Source of the DNA: Gloeophyllum trabeum ATCC 11539
Lineage: Eukaryota > Basidiomycota > Agaricomycetes > Gloeophyllales > Gloeophyllaceae
Direction of reading: 5' to 3'
Length of the DNA stretch: 64,000 nt
NCBI RefSeq assembly: GCF_000344685.1
Contig: NW_006920410.1
Span: forward strand, 224,740 to 288,739
Shown here: in pieces, positions 43,064 to 53,383 of the stretch
Numbering within the stretch: position 1 is the first letter of the stretch
Layout of the letters: every line of letters starts with the position of its first letter
Made by a program: the position numbers and the translations under genes
The notes under the pieces: generated by a model
The model's input: the letters and a program-made list of their open reading frames with translations, nothing else
What the model was told of the DNA's origin: nothing
Database searches by the model: none

Positions 43064-45332
43064 TCACCGCCGTCCCTTACCCTTCTTCCCGACAGGCAGC
43101 CCGCGCATCACCGCCGTCTTCTTGCGATTCTTGTTCTTTACGTTCGCCTCGGAGTAGAAGTTCTTGGCCTTTTTCTATGTAAGGTGCAGATATGGGGTGA
43201 GTGAGCAATTGGTAATACAGATGGAGATGAGAGCATACCTTATTGGTCTTCATCCGCGGGGCCTTTTCTGTGGTCTCTGCGTCTGAGTCTGATTCAGAGG
43301 CAGGTGCCTCCTCTGTGGGTGGTGCGGACGGCTGGGCACCGTCCTGGTCCTCGGGAAACACGTCAGTCCACGAGAGGCCGTTGAACTCTTCCTCCTCATC
43401 CCCCTCGCCCTCTCCTTCATCCCCACTCGCGCTCCCCTCATCGCTCCCCCCATCACTTCCTTCAGCACTCCCCTCTTCCTCACGTTCATCCTCATCTAGC
43501 CGCCTCACATCTTCCTCCACAAACACATTCTTCTGTATAATCCCACCCAACTTCTGCTTCACCCCGATCACCTTCTCCTCCTCACCCCCCTCCCTCACCT
43601 TCTCCTTCCCCTTCTCCTTCCTTGCCCTCTCCTTCTCCTCCCTTCGATTCACCTCCTCCGGCCGCTCCGGAGGGGGCACAAAGAACGGAATCCGGCCGCG
43701 CACCCAATCGCTGAGCACGATCCTTGCCACACCCTCTAGGTCCGGCTCCCCGCCCTTCAGCAGGCGGCCCTTCATCCTCGCCAGCGCGTCCAGGAACGTC
43801 GTCGCCTCATACCTCCCCGTCCCCTCCTTCCCTTCCCCCTCCTCCGTGGGCATAGGCACGCCATGCTCAACTTCATACCGGCTCGTATCGATCTTCCCCG
43901 GCATGGGCACGCCGTACGTCCGAGATAGATAGATAGGCTTGACGCGCTCGAGGAGCGCGGGGATGTGTTCCGACGGCGTGGGGAGGGCTTCGACGCGCAC
44001 GACGCCCTTGAGCACCGTGCTCGTGTGCGAGTCGCGCGCGCTCGCGGGCACGATTCCCGGGCAGTCGATCAGGTATATCTTGCGCGTCAGCGTGATGTAC
44101 TGCCACACCTTCGTCTCGCCCGGGATCGGCGCGACGCGGCACACCTTCCCGCTCTTGAGCGTGTTGATGACGCTGCTCTTGCCGACGTTCGGGTAGCCGA
44201 CGAAGCCGACGCTGATCTGTTTCTTGTCGGAGTGCAGCTGCGAGAATTGGCGCAGCAGCTGGATGAGCGCGCCCTTGCCGAATGCGTGCGTCGGTGAGGC
44301 ATGGAACGCGATCGTCGGGTAGCGCGGGGTCAAGTGCTGAATGTAGCGGGCCTGTGAGGAGGGGGAGGGGGTCAGCATGCATGGTGGGGAGCAGGGGAGG
44401 GCGGGGGACGCACGGTAACCCAATTCGGCACCAAATCGCACTTGTTAATGACGAGCACGACCTGCTTGTGCGCCTTCTCCTTCCGCACATACTCGAGCAC
44501 GCTCTCGCACATCGTGCCCACAGGGTCGCGCGCGTCGAGCACGTGCAGGATCACGTCGGACGAGTCGATCACCTTATACAGCTCGCCATAGATGCGCCGC
44601 GAGGTGCCCTTCGCGTAGATCGGCTCGATGTAATCTGCGTGCGTGCGGGCTTCTTGCGAGGGATCGTTCGACGTTGTGGGGCGCTGGTCCTCGGCTTCCT
44701 GGGCGGCGGTCGAGCCGAGCGTCGCGAGCTCCTCGAAGGTGCCGACGTCCAGCTTTGCCTTCTTGCGCTGCGCCTTGGGGCCGAACGTTTCTGCGAATGG
44801 CTCGGTTTCGACGATGTGCGACCGCTATAAAGTACGTAGCGTAAAGGGACGATGACGGATGGCATTCCGGCGCGCCGGTGCTCACCTTGCGCAGATTGGG
44901 GTTTGAGGCATCGTCCAGGAGCGCCATGGGCAGTTTATTCCGCCTCAGCAGCACCGAGTACGGGTCATCCTTCTTCGTCGCCAGGCTGCTCCGAAAATGG
45001 TCCAGCGCAGTCTGGGATATCACCCTGGTATTCCCTGTACTTCTCATTTAACCCTTCGGCCCTTAGACTCAAGGATTCCGCTAAAACGCACCGAACCACC
45101 GCCGGTCAGGCTGCACCCTCCCCGGCTTCGTCTCGTCCTCGCCCTTCTGGAACTCCGCCGCCTGCACGATCTTGCCCTTGCGGTCCCGCACGGGCTTGCC
45201 GCCGTTCATCATCTTCAGCCGGGACGCCGCCTTGGCGTCGCGGTAGAAGTTCTCGCCCTTGACTTTCTTGACATACGGGTCGGACGACGAGCGCGTTTTC
45301 GAGGAGGAGCCTGTCTTTTTAGTGGGCGCCAT
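43064..45332 (-). CDS. NOG2: Nucleolar/nucleoplasmic GTPase Nog2 (60S assembly)
   Basis: Circularly permuted YlqF/YawG-type GTPase that gates nuclear export of pre-60S ribosomal particles. The N-terminus is basic ([20 protein letters not shown]), with the [10 protein letters not shown] and [12 protein letters not shown] blocks typical of Nog2. The GTPase motifs come in permuted order: G4 NKCD ([15 protein letters not shown]), G1 [10 protein letters not shown]2 region [14 protein letters not shown]3 DCPG. The C-terminus is long, with a KEK/REE-rich helix, a Ser/Glu/Gly-rich acidic tract and a basic tail ([20 protein letters not shown]). About six exons with short introns; the first exon is 45332-45092. 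The last exon, from about 43178 to 43064, encodes [20 protein letters not shown]. The gene is complete and a reliable housekeeping anchor. Confidence 0.93.
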
Positions 45333-46462
45333 GGCGGGCAGAGGTAGTAGGGGAGTATTGGTGCAGGAGCACAGATGCAGGAGAAAATACAGATCTTTCC
45401 CACGGTATCAATAATGCCTCAATATGGTAATTCCCGAACTCTTCTCTTGCGATGCCACACTCTCAGAGACACCGACCTTCCTCACTTCGCTCAATACTGC
45501 TGTTGGCGGGAGCAATAGTGGAATAGGAGAATTTTTTACGCTAAATCCACCCATAGAAATGTCACTTGCATGATCACTCAAGTACTCATATTCCAAGCTC
45601 TTTCTCAAGTGTCTTTGAGCCTTAGGCGTTGATGATAGAAAGTGCAATCCTCCCTACAAAGTTAAGGACGCGAGTCGCTATAAATGGAAGGTTGAGTCAC
45701 TGTGCGGTAACCCCGCAGCGTCGCGAGGGACTTCGTCTGAAGTCGGGGCGACTCGCTTCGGAATGGAAATCCTAAGGCGGTGAGGAGGTTGTGTACTCTC
45801 TGCAATTCATTCGTACAATGGTAACACCACCTCCCATGATCATGAGAAGTTGAATGGTTTTGTATATCAGTACACATGTAGTTTGAATTTTTTGAAACTG
45901 AACCCCAAAGTATAATACCAAGTGAAGGCTCTGTGTATAGATTGGCCCTTGTCCGGACTCAAAGTGCCCACAATGTCATCAATATCGGCGCCTTGCAATG
46001 ACTGCATGATGAGACAGAGAACAAAAGAAAACTTCCAAGTTGCGTTACGGAGTGAAGACAACTAGAATCATCACAAGTGAAAAATATTGTTCACATCTGG
46101 GATTGAACCTCGAGCTCACATCATTGGATCTGAAATAACGCATCACACTAACCGCTGCACTAGCGGCACACTGGCAATATTCAAAAATAAGGTAATATGT
46201 TAGTCGGGCAACCGTCTGGGCGCATCCGCTGCAATGGCTCCGCGTCCACTTTGCGAGCCGCTGCGCGACTCGCTTACATAATCTGCGTCCTCAACTTTGT
46301 AGGGAGGATTGCATTTCGTGTTGATGATCAACCAGTGTAACTCGATTAGATTCGCTTTGGGCAAGTCACCACCTTCCAAGTGAATCAATAAAAAGCTAAG
46401 CGTTAATGACTAGTCCACTGGTCCCAGACGATAGCAGGCACTCAGGCCATGCTACCACCGCC
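45333..46462. other. Intergenic, unassigned
   Basis: Contains the Nog2 promoter, no recognised protein gene, and the tRNA-like remnant listed next. The direct words GGGGCGACTCG near 45745 and other short repeats do not form an array. Confidence 0.5.
46088..46166 (-). pseudogene. tRNA-like remnant
   Basis: On the minus strand an A-box-like TAGTGCAGCGG is followed after about 50 nt by a B-box-like GGTTCAATCCC. Anticodon and T stems do not pair well, so it is probably a decayed tRNA or a tRNA-derived repeat. Confidence 0.35.
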
Positions 46463-46942
46463 TCAGCAAGTGCCCCCGCTCAGCCCGACCTGGAACCCAT
46501 CCCCCGCCCACCTCCCAGAGTGATCCCCACCGCTAGTCCAGCAATTGTTCAGGATATTCATCGCGAGTTTCTTCAGCGTCGCCCCATCGGTCTGACCCCC
46601 AAGCGAGTCAGCGCCAGTAGAACGTGAATTGGCCGTCATCGTGACCGTGCCCTGGTTGCCGTTCGCGTTCACGAACGCGACCTGGCAGCAGAACTGCTGG
46701 CCGGTCTGGCTGCGGCTCAGGCAATCCGTTCCGAAGGTAAACAGCAGGTTACTCCCGGGCACGCCGAAGTCGAACTTGCTGGTGTCGATGTTGTTGATGA
46801 TGTCCTGCGCGAAGGCTTTCGGGATGCCCCTGTCGCCCTGGTCGCAGAAGACTTTGCCGTCACTCGGGTCGATAACGGCTGCCACAATCGGAACTAGGGT
46901 TGCCAGAGACACGGCAAGGATGGTGGAACGGAGGCCGAGCAT
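46463..46942 (-). CDS. Small secreted six-cysteine protein 2
   Basis: 159 residues, one coding exon. Signal peptide MLGLRSTILAVSLATLVPIV; cysteines in FCDQGDRG, TDC, FCCQVAFVN, NNCW and GGTC. It lacks the GPTISPA segment of copy 1 and is the most diverged in the middle (FGVPGSNLLFTFG). A TATA element (plus-strand TTTATA at 47111-47116) lies about 170 bp upstream and a 5' UTR intron end (CCACAG) falls just before the ATG. No stop or missing cysteine, so it is likely functional. Confidence 0.85.
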   Translation of the reverse strand: MLGLRSTILAVSLATLVPIVAAVIDPSDGKVFCDQGDRGIPKAFAQDIINNIDTSKFDFGVPGSNLLFTFGTDCLSRSQTGQQFCCQVAFVNANGNQGTVTMTANSRSTGADSLGGQTDGATLKKLAMNILNNCWTSGGDHSGRWAGDGFQVGLSGGTC

Positions 46943-48198
46943 ATTTGCTGTGGTACAGAGTCAGTGGTCTGTCTCCCTCGGTTCAGCACAGTACCTGATG
47001 GGAGTAACAGAAAGAAGTGCTATAACACTGGGGCTTTTCTGCGTTGAAGGCGCTGATGAGTCTAGTGAGGACGATTTGGTTCGGATGTACCGTAGAGGAG
47101 CGCAGGGTCCTTTATACTGTGCCGGCCAAGAGCCACCGTTATTCAGAGCCGACATACGCTTCCAGAAACGTTTCTTGATACTCCAGGTGTTAATTACGAC
47201 GCCTTCCTTGCGTACCGGCACGAACGGACCTGATGCCTGAAGGGACTAATGCCCCACAGTGCTTCAAGTTGTTCCTGGTTTCCGAAGGGCAATATCTCCG
47301 TGGGCATCCTCTGACAATTCTACAAGATAGGAGAGGTATCGTCTACGGAGAGTGGCTCCCCCCACATGGACGCTATGAAATCACGGCTGTTATTCATTGG
47401 TAAGTGAAGTTCAGACCAGTAGTTCCGAAATTACGTTTCTGTTTCTTCCGAGCTCCTGTTAGGGACACCCCCAGAAACGGGCGCGAGACCTGGCAGGTAA
47501 AACGGGCATGTGTACGGAAGAGTGCACGATAGGCTTCGGGTACGAACATGCTGAGACACTAGGCTGATGATAGCGGATGAAGCCATACATCTTACCTAGT
47601 AACGCTGTCCGACGCAAGATTCTCTAGTGGCACATTACGACGTGAGAGCGGGCCACTTCATCCATCCATATTTTGTGAGCGCGGGGACAAGCGGGCACAC
47701 CAAGGGGCTGCAGTACTGCTACGGGATCGACGCGACGGAGGCGTTCATGAATGGATCCAGGATGAGCCGATTTGGAACAAGGTGAGATGTCGTGACCCCT
47801 CGGAGTCCGAGGCCCCAACTACCCTAACCTGCGATGCGTAGGTAAGTATGCGAGAATGAAACCCATGAAATCGCCGCTGGAGACAGCATATCCGCGCATC
47901 TCCTGCCCTCCCAGAGCCCCATCTTCCACCGTGAAAGGGGAAGCTGTCTGTCCTGCCTGTTGGTCATACCTATATCTTTTCTTAAGAACTGTCCGGCAGC
48001 TCAAGTTCATTGGGCATGACTGAAGGAGCTCAGACGATACCAAAAACGTAAGGGGACTCTAGTACTGCTTCATATCCACATGACGAGGATCCCCAGAATG
48101 TACATGACATGGGAGCCACTCCCCCATTGATGGTTCCGCCGTCTTGTGGAAGCCCAAAAGGAAACACCTCCTTCGGAAACCAGGTACGACCCCGCACA
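46943..48198. other. Promoter side of secreted protein 2, then unassigned
   Basis: The first 300 bp hold the presumed promoter and 5' UTR of secreted protein 2, including a CCTGAAGGGAC word shared with other copies near 47228. The remainder has no recognised gene. Confidence 0.5.
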
Positions 48199-48471
48199 GA
48201 GCATCGTCCCCTTCAGGACGCATATCCGCCGCACCGAAAACAAGGCCGACATTGCAGCTTAACTCCGTCAGTATCAGTGAACGTTGTATGGCTCTCTTGT
48301 GGCTCTAACTGGGACACTATAAAAGCATTGACGCTTCCTTCAGCATAAACTCAGCAAACGCGTTGGCGCAGTATTCAAATACTTTCTTTATTGCTGCCCA
48401 TCAATATTGTGAGCTTCTATCTTCCGTGTACACCGGAAGAGACAGGCCACTGACAAGCGTTGCAGCCAAAT
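48199..48471 (+). promoter_or_regulatory. Promoter and 5' UTR intron of secreted protein 3
   Basis: Shares GCATCGTCCCCTTCAGGACG, GCAGCTTAACTCCG and GGACACTATAAAAG with the promoter at 35725. TATAAAAG at 48318-48325 is 154 bp before the ATG. A GTGAGC to TTGCAG interval (48410-48465) is a likely 5' UTR intron. Confidence 0.65.
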
Positions 48472-48957
48472 ATGCTCAGCGTGCATACAATCATCATCGC
48501 CATCTCCCTGGCCACCCTCTCCCCGCTCATCGCAGCCGGCCCCTCAATCGACCCGAGTGACGGCCTCGTCTTCTGCGACCAAGGCGATAGAGGCATTTCG
48601 AAAGCCTTCGCACAGCACATTGTCAACAACATCGACACGAGCAAGACCGACTTCGGTGTGCCCGGGAACGACAAGGACTTCAACTTCGGCACGAACTGCC
48701 TGAGCACCAGCCACACCGGCAGTCAGTCCTGCTGCCAGGTAGCGTTCGTAAATGACGACGGAAACCAGGGCACGGTAACGATGACCTCCAACAAGAAATC
48801 GACGGGCTTCGACGCCCTTGGGGGTAAAACTGACGGGGCTACGCTGAAGCGTCTCGCGACGGAAGTCCTGAACAATTGCTGGACTGTCGCTGGTGACCAT
48901 TCTGGGAGGTGGGCGGGGGATGGGTTCCAGGTCGGGTTGAGTGGGGGCACTTGCTAA
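48472..48957 (+). CDS. Small secreted six-cysteine protein 3
   Basis: 161 residues, one coding exon, starting MLSVHTIIIAISLATLSPLI (signal peptide). All six cysteines are kept (FCDQGDRG, TNC, SCCQVAFVN, NNCW, GGTC) with FGVPG, QGTVTM, DGATL and HSGRWAG blocks. It is closest to copy 1. The open frame extends 12 bp upstream, but without an ATG. Confidence 0.85.
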   Translation: MLSVHTIIIAISLATLSPLIAAGPSIDPSDGLVFCDQGDRGISKAFAQHIVNNIDTSKTDFGVPGNDKDFNFGTNCLSTSHTGSQSCCQVAFVNDDGNQGTVTMTSNKKSTGFDALGGKTDGATLKRLATEVLNNCWTVAGDHSGRWAGDGFQVGLSGGTC

Positions 48958-49539
48958 AGGGTAGTAGCGTTGCTCGAATGCCTGCAGTCGTCTGGGAATA
49001 GTCTGGTTTGTACAGCGTAAACTGCCGTTTACAACTTGAAGCTCGTGCGGTGATTGATTCCCCCAGAACGGATCTACTGAAACCATGTCAGTCCATCGAA
49101 AGACCTGTGGTTGCGTGGCGAGGTGGAGGCATGAATACACGCACCAGTACAGTACAAAATCCATGTCGAGATAGAAGCGTGAGTGTCATGACCGAACCTC
49201 CAAACTCACTCATGTTGTGTACGAAATTTATTTCTGAAAGATTCAATGGCAGATTCTTTGTTTTCTCACCTGTGAGCTGCCACGGCCCACTGGCACAAGA
49301 AGGCATTACCATAGGACAGAAAGTTAAATGCAACGACACCGTACGGTGACCCTACCACCCACCATGTAATGACTTTGCATCTCTCAGCCACCATATTGTG
49401 CTCACCTTCGGATTGCCGATGGCATGATTTGAATAAATGAGCAGAACAAACAGAGTCCCTTTTGAACCGGGCAGTGGAAAGCTAAGTACCTAATATAAGT
49501 TGACGAGAGAGGAGAGACCGTGGTGTCGACATGATCAAT
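48958..49539. other. Intergenic, nothing recognised
   Basis: 3' flank of secreted protein 3. From about 49540 the sequence is similar to the upstream flanks of zinc-finger genes 1 and 3. Confidence 0.5.
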
Positions 49540-49771
49540 CATGATCCACCGGCGGTCACAACAGCTGCAAATAAACGTTTGCTTACCGAAGTGGCCACAC
49601 GTACTCTTGTCTTTCACAACTTGGATCCGGAACTGCAAGCGGCAACCCTCAAGCTTCAAGTATTGCAGTCCTATCTATACCTTGTGCCTCTCCTGCATGG
49701 AGGTTGACGACCGATTGGTTCTGGCACTACTGCAGGCATGATGAGCACCTGGTTGAGCTGGTTATCGGGCC

Positions 49772-49848
49772 TGCGCTTTGACTGACGCTTTGGCCAAAAC
49801 TTCAATGTTCCAAGCGCTTTGGCCGATAGTCCTGACGCTTTGACCCCA
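49772..49848 (+). promoter_or_regulatory. Four-fold CGCTTTGRCC array, zinc-finger gene 2
   Basis: Second copy of the array, one unit changed to CGCTTTGACT; the order and spacing of the four units are kept. Confidence 0.7.
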
Positions 49849-49983
49849 CGAGTAATGCCCAATGCCCTACCTACCCGATATCGGGGCGAAGCATATGGTT
49901 TTTATCCTTTGTCCAGCCTCGTGCCACCCCGCCGAACGATGACAACACGTCGAACGAACGACGACCGCGTCCAGAAGGGCGAT

Positions 49984-50044
49984 GTGGGAGTTATACCCCG
50001 CCCTATTATCACACTGTGATAATACGACGGGGTACAACTCCCAC
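49984..50044 (+). promoter_or_regulatory. Palindrome with inverted GATA pair, gene 2 (30-bp arms)
   Basis: The 18-bp core arms seen in the paralogues (49996-50013 and 50015-50032) extend here to 30 bp per arm (49984-50013 and 50015-50044) around a single central base, with three mismatches. The outer part is GTGGGAGTT on the left and AACTCCCAC on the right. It lies 119 bp before the TATA box when measured from the core. Confidence 0.8.
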
Positions 50045-50150
50045 CTTCCTTCCTTTTCAGGCGAATCTGGACCAAAGCGGTAAGACATGGCAGATGGTGC
50101 TTGGAACGCTTGGATCGTACCTTTGGCCTTGAGGACGTCCTCCCCCCACC

Positions 50151-50156
50151 TATAAA
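50151..50156 (+). promoter_or_regulatory. TATA box, zinc-finger gene 2
   Basis: TATAAA, 92 bp before the ATG, as in genes 1 and 3. Confidence 0.75.
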
Positions 50157-50242
50157 GCCATGGACACTCCGCCCATATCCCTATCAATATCGCCCGCCCC
50201 TTTCATAACACGCCCGCGCCATCGCACAACCAGCTTTGTTCA

Positions 50243-51312
50243 ATGGCTTCTATGTCTTTCTCCAATGTCATGTGTCTGCCCTTCGGCGCGCCCGACTGCT
50301 CTTACAGCGATCCCGGACACCAGACAAGCACTGGACTCGTACTATTTGGCGAAAATGCTCTGGGCCATCGGCTTTCAGATGCAGAGTCGGACACTCCGCA
50401 GTCCGAGGTTTGCCCTATTGAAACAGCGGTATACAACTACGTCCCGTAAGTCTATCGTTCATATGCGCCGTCATCGTATCTAATCAAATACTTGATTGAT
50501 TTGTCAGGCAATCTCTGAGAGGACTGTACCAGGCTCCGTTCATGAGCGACGGACCGCTTCCATTCCTCAGCCATAACTATGGGTCCAACAACTCGTTTCT
50601 CCCATCTGCCGACCGCTCCTCTCTCACATATTCCGACATTTCGTCTTCCTCCTCTGGCGACAACTCTTTGCCGTTATGTTGCAGTCTGAGTCAGATTGCC
50701 CCGGAGCTCCCTTCCCCTCCCGCGAGCTATCGGGAGTCCGATTCCGAATCAGAGAGCGAGGGGAATGGTACCGAAGACGGGTACAGACCGTCGCCGCCAC
50801 CCCAGCCCGTCAATCGCCGCAGGGCGGCCCGCCAGAGACGCGCCAAGGCCAGGGCTCGCACAGCGCCGTATCCCTCCTCATCCCATACCTCGGCAGCCTC
50901 ATCACCCTCCCCCTCGGCATCATCTTCCTCTGGATCGTCTACCGCCAAAGAGTCCCATACCAGGAACTGCATCGCCACCTGTTCTCCTCCGGATGACATC
51001 CTCCACGACGAAGACGGTACTCTGCGGTGCCCAGTCGACGGCTGCACCCACGTCGTGCGCCCGAAGGACCCGCACAGCAAGCCGCGGCTGGCGGACATGC
51101 GCCGGCACGTCAGCACCCACTTCCCGGCTCTAAAGCAGGGCAAGTGGGTGTGCCGCGGCTACGCGCTGGAGGTCGCGGACCGTCTCGGCGTGCCGGGCGA
51201 GATACACTATGTCGATGGCGTGCTTTCTCGGGGCGGGTGCAACCAGCACTTTAGCAGGAAAGATTCGTTGAAGAGGCACCTTAAAGCTGTGTGCCGCAAG
51301 GTTCACGACTAG
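50243..51312 (+). CDS. Zinc-finger protein, copy 2 (putative transcription factor)
   Basis: Two exons, 50243-50445 and 50508-51312, giving 335 residues (checked). Nearly identical to copy 1 from the basic cluster (RQRRAKARART) to the end, with only a few substitutions such as KGPHSK to KDPHSK, VLYRGG to VLSRGG and CNEHF to CNQHF. The first exon (MASMSFSNVMCLPFGAPDCS) differs at about a third of positions. Both finger units and the intron position are conserved. The uneven divergence suggests gene conversion of the second exon or weaker constraint on the first. Confidence 0.8.
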
Positions 51313-52649
51313 GTACGTTCGTGCTGCTCCTTGACTTTCGCAATGCGAGCTCACGCGAGCCTTCGCTAGGAAGTGCCCGGAAGGCTGATATGCAGTAATG
51401 TCAACCACGATCTTTCCTCGTGACAGGAATATGTCTTCATAATCTTGATCCAATTTCCCAACTTTCTCTTACTGCGGAGTCTTCGTTCCTGCCCTGGTCC
51501 TAGGTTTAAATAATAACTAGTCGGCGGTGTTATGAAATTATGTTTGTATTATTGGACTATACTGTACTTCTGCACTTATGTATGTTGTATCCCCTCTCGT
51601 ATCAAGTATGTAGATGCATTACCAAATCCTCCGTTAGACGTTCTTCGTCTCAGGACCGTGAACGTCGCTGTGACTCCAATTCCAAATCATTGCGTCAGTG
51701 CACCACCGCTCCCTATAGACAGGATTGCTCGCCTATTAGATCTAGTACTGGACATGGAGGAGACACCGTTGACAAGTCTCTGTCAGTGCGTTCCTTCGCA
51801 TCAGCCACCAACTTCGAACCTGGACGTTCGCGGCCACTTCTTCGCTAAAATGTCTTGCGCGACACATTCAAGGCGGCGATAGAGGACACTTTCAGATGTT
51901 TTGAGCACCGTGATCTAGCAATCAAGCTCCCGCTCTCACCTCCACAGTCCATCTGGGTCGTTATGACATAGGCGCCGGCCTGCTTCGAATCCTTGTATGA
52001 GACAGAGGCTTCCACACAAGACTCGGCAGCTAGCAGTTATTTCCGTGCACTAAATATCTTCCTGATCTATGCAGATTTCAGTGCACAGAACCTACAGTAT
52101 TCCGCATAGTAGCAAGACAGTACAATACAATATCCTCTATTAGCTATAACGGTAAGGAAAGAATCAGCGAGGGCTTCGGTTCAACGGCGGGTCTCCCGCA
52201 CTTTTATATGGGGCGAGCCCTCAGGCCTCATGGCCTACAAAAAAGCTCTACTTATAATCTCAAGTAAGGAATTACCTCAGACCGACGCAAATTCGAAACA
52301 ATGCAGCGTACCCTGTTGGCTCCTGTTGGATACGTACTAATGGGCTCACCTTCGGAGTTTCCACTGCATCTAATAATCATTAGCTGTCGATGACAGCCAT
52401 TTGCAGATCGATGGGCCCCCTTTTCAGAAAATCATTTACAGTCGGACCATGTCGGAGAGGTAAGTTCAGGTCCCCGAGGTACCAAAATCAGATCATCTGG
52501 ACGCCTGCGCCTTCGTCCGACGTCCCCAGCACCGTCTCCGACGCACTCCGACTGTACGCGACTTTCTAAAATGATGGCCTATCGATCTGCAAACGGCTGG
52601 ACGAGTTGAATCATGAAATTTTGGATGACGAGTCGCCATTGGATGTTAG
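51313..52649. other. Duplicated 3' flank of zinc-finger gene 2, then unassigned
   Basis: 51313-51440 and about 51570-51640 match the flank of copy 1. The rest has no recognised gene; from about 52650 similarity to the zinc-finger upstream flanks resumes. Confidence 0.5.
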
Positions 52650-52904
52650 ACCGTGGAAATATTTAGCCTTCGGATGTGCCCCATGGTCCACCGGTCTACC
52701 AAATACAACAGCTACAAATAACATTCCTTTGCCAGTGGTGTAGCCACTGCCGCTCTGTCTTTACTTGCAACCTTCAGTTGCATCGCGAGTGGCGATCTTC
52801 AAATATTGGTGGTCCTATCTATTCTCTCGGCATATCGTGAAGGTGGCGACTAGTTTACTCTGGGACTGCTTTAGGTCCATCGAACAGGCGGTGGACTGGG
52901 TGTG

Positions 52905-52977
52905 CGCTTTGACCAACGCTTTGGTCAATACGTCAACATTCCTAACGCTTTGGCCGATAATCCTGACGCTTTGACCC
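52905..52977 (+). promoter_or_regulatory. Four-fold CGCTTTGRCC array, zinc-finger gene 3
   Basis: Third copy of the array; one unit reads CGCTTTGGTC. Spacing of the four units matches genes 1 and 2. Confidence 0.7.
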
Positions 52978-53127
52978 CGCGAGCAATACCCAGTGCCCTA
53001 CCTACGCCATATCCGGACGGAGCATATGGTCTTTATCCTTTGTTCTTGCCTCGTGCCACCTCGCCGAACGATGACAACGCGTCGAACAAACGTCGACCGC
53101 GCCCAGAAGGGCGATGTGGGAGTTGTA

Positions 53128-53164
53128 CCCCGTCCTATTATCACATTGTGATAATACGACGGGG
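53128..53164 (+). promoter_or_regulatory. 37-bp palindrome with inverted GATA pair, gene 3
   Basis: Same 18-bp arms as gene 1 around a single central T, 128 bp before the TATA box. Confidence 0.8.
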
Positions 53165-53291
53165 CGCTTTTCCCGCCATCCTTCCTTTTCGGGCGAACCT
53201 GGACAAAAGCGGTAAGACATGGCAGCCGGGGCTCGGAACGCTTGGATCACTTGCATCGTACCCTTTGGCCTTGAGGACTTCCTCCCCCAGC

Positions 53292-53297
53292 TATAAA
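53292..53297 (+). promoter_or_regulatory. TATA box, zinc-finger gene 3
   Basis: TATAAA, 92 bp before the ATG. Confidence 0.75.
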
Positions 53298-53383
53298 GCC
53301 ATGGCCACTCCGCCCATATCCCTATCGATATTGCCCGCCCTCTCCATAACATATCCCCGCCCTCGCACGAACTCCTTTGTCCA

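Noticed and set aside
45408..45647. 79-aa minus-strand frame upstream of Nog2
   Set aside because: Low-information sequence without recognisable motif, signal or conserved context.
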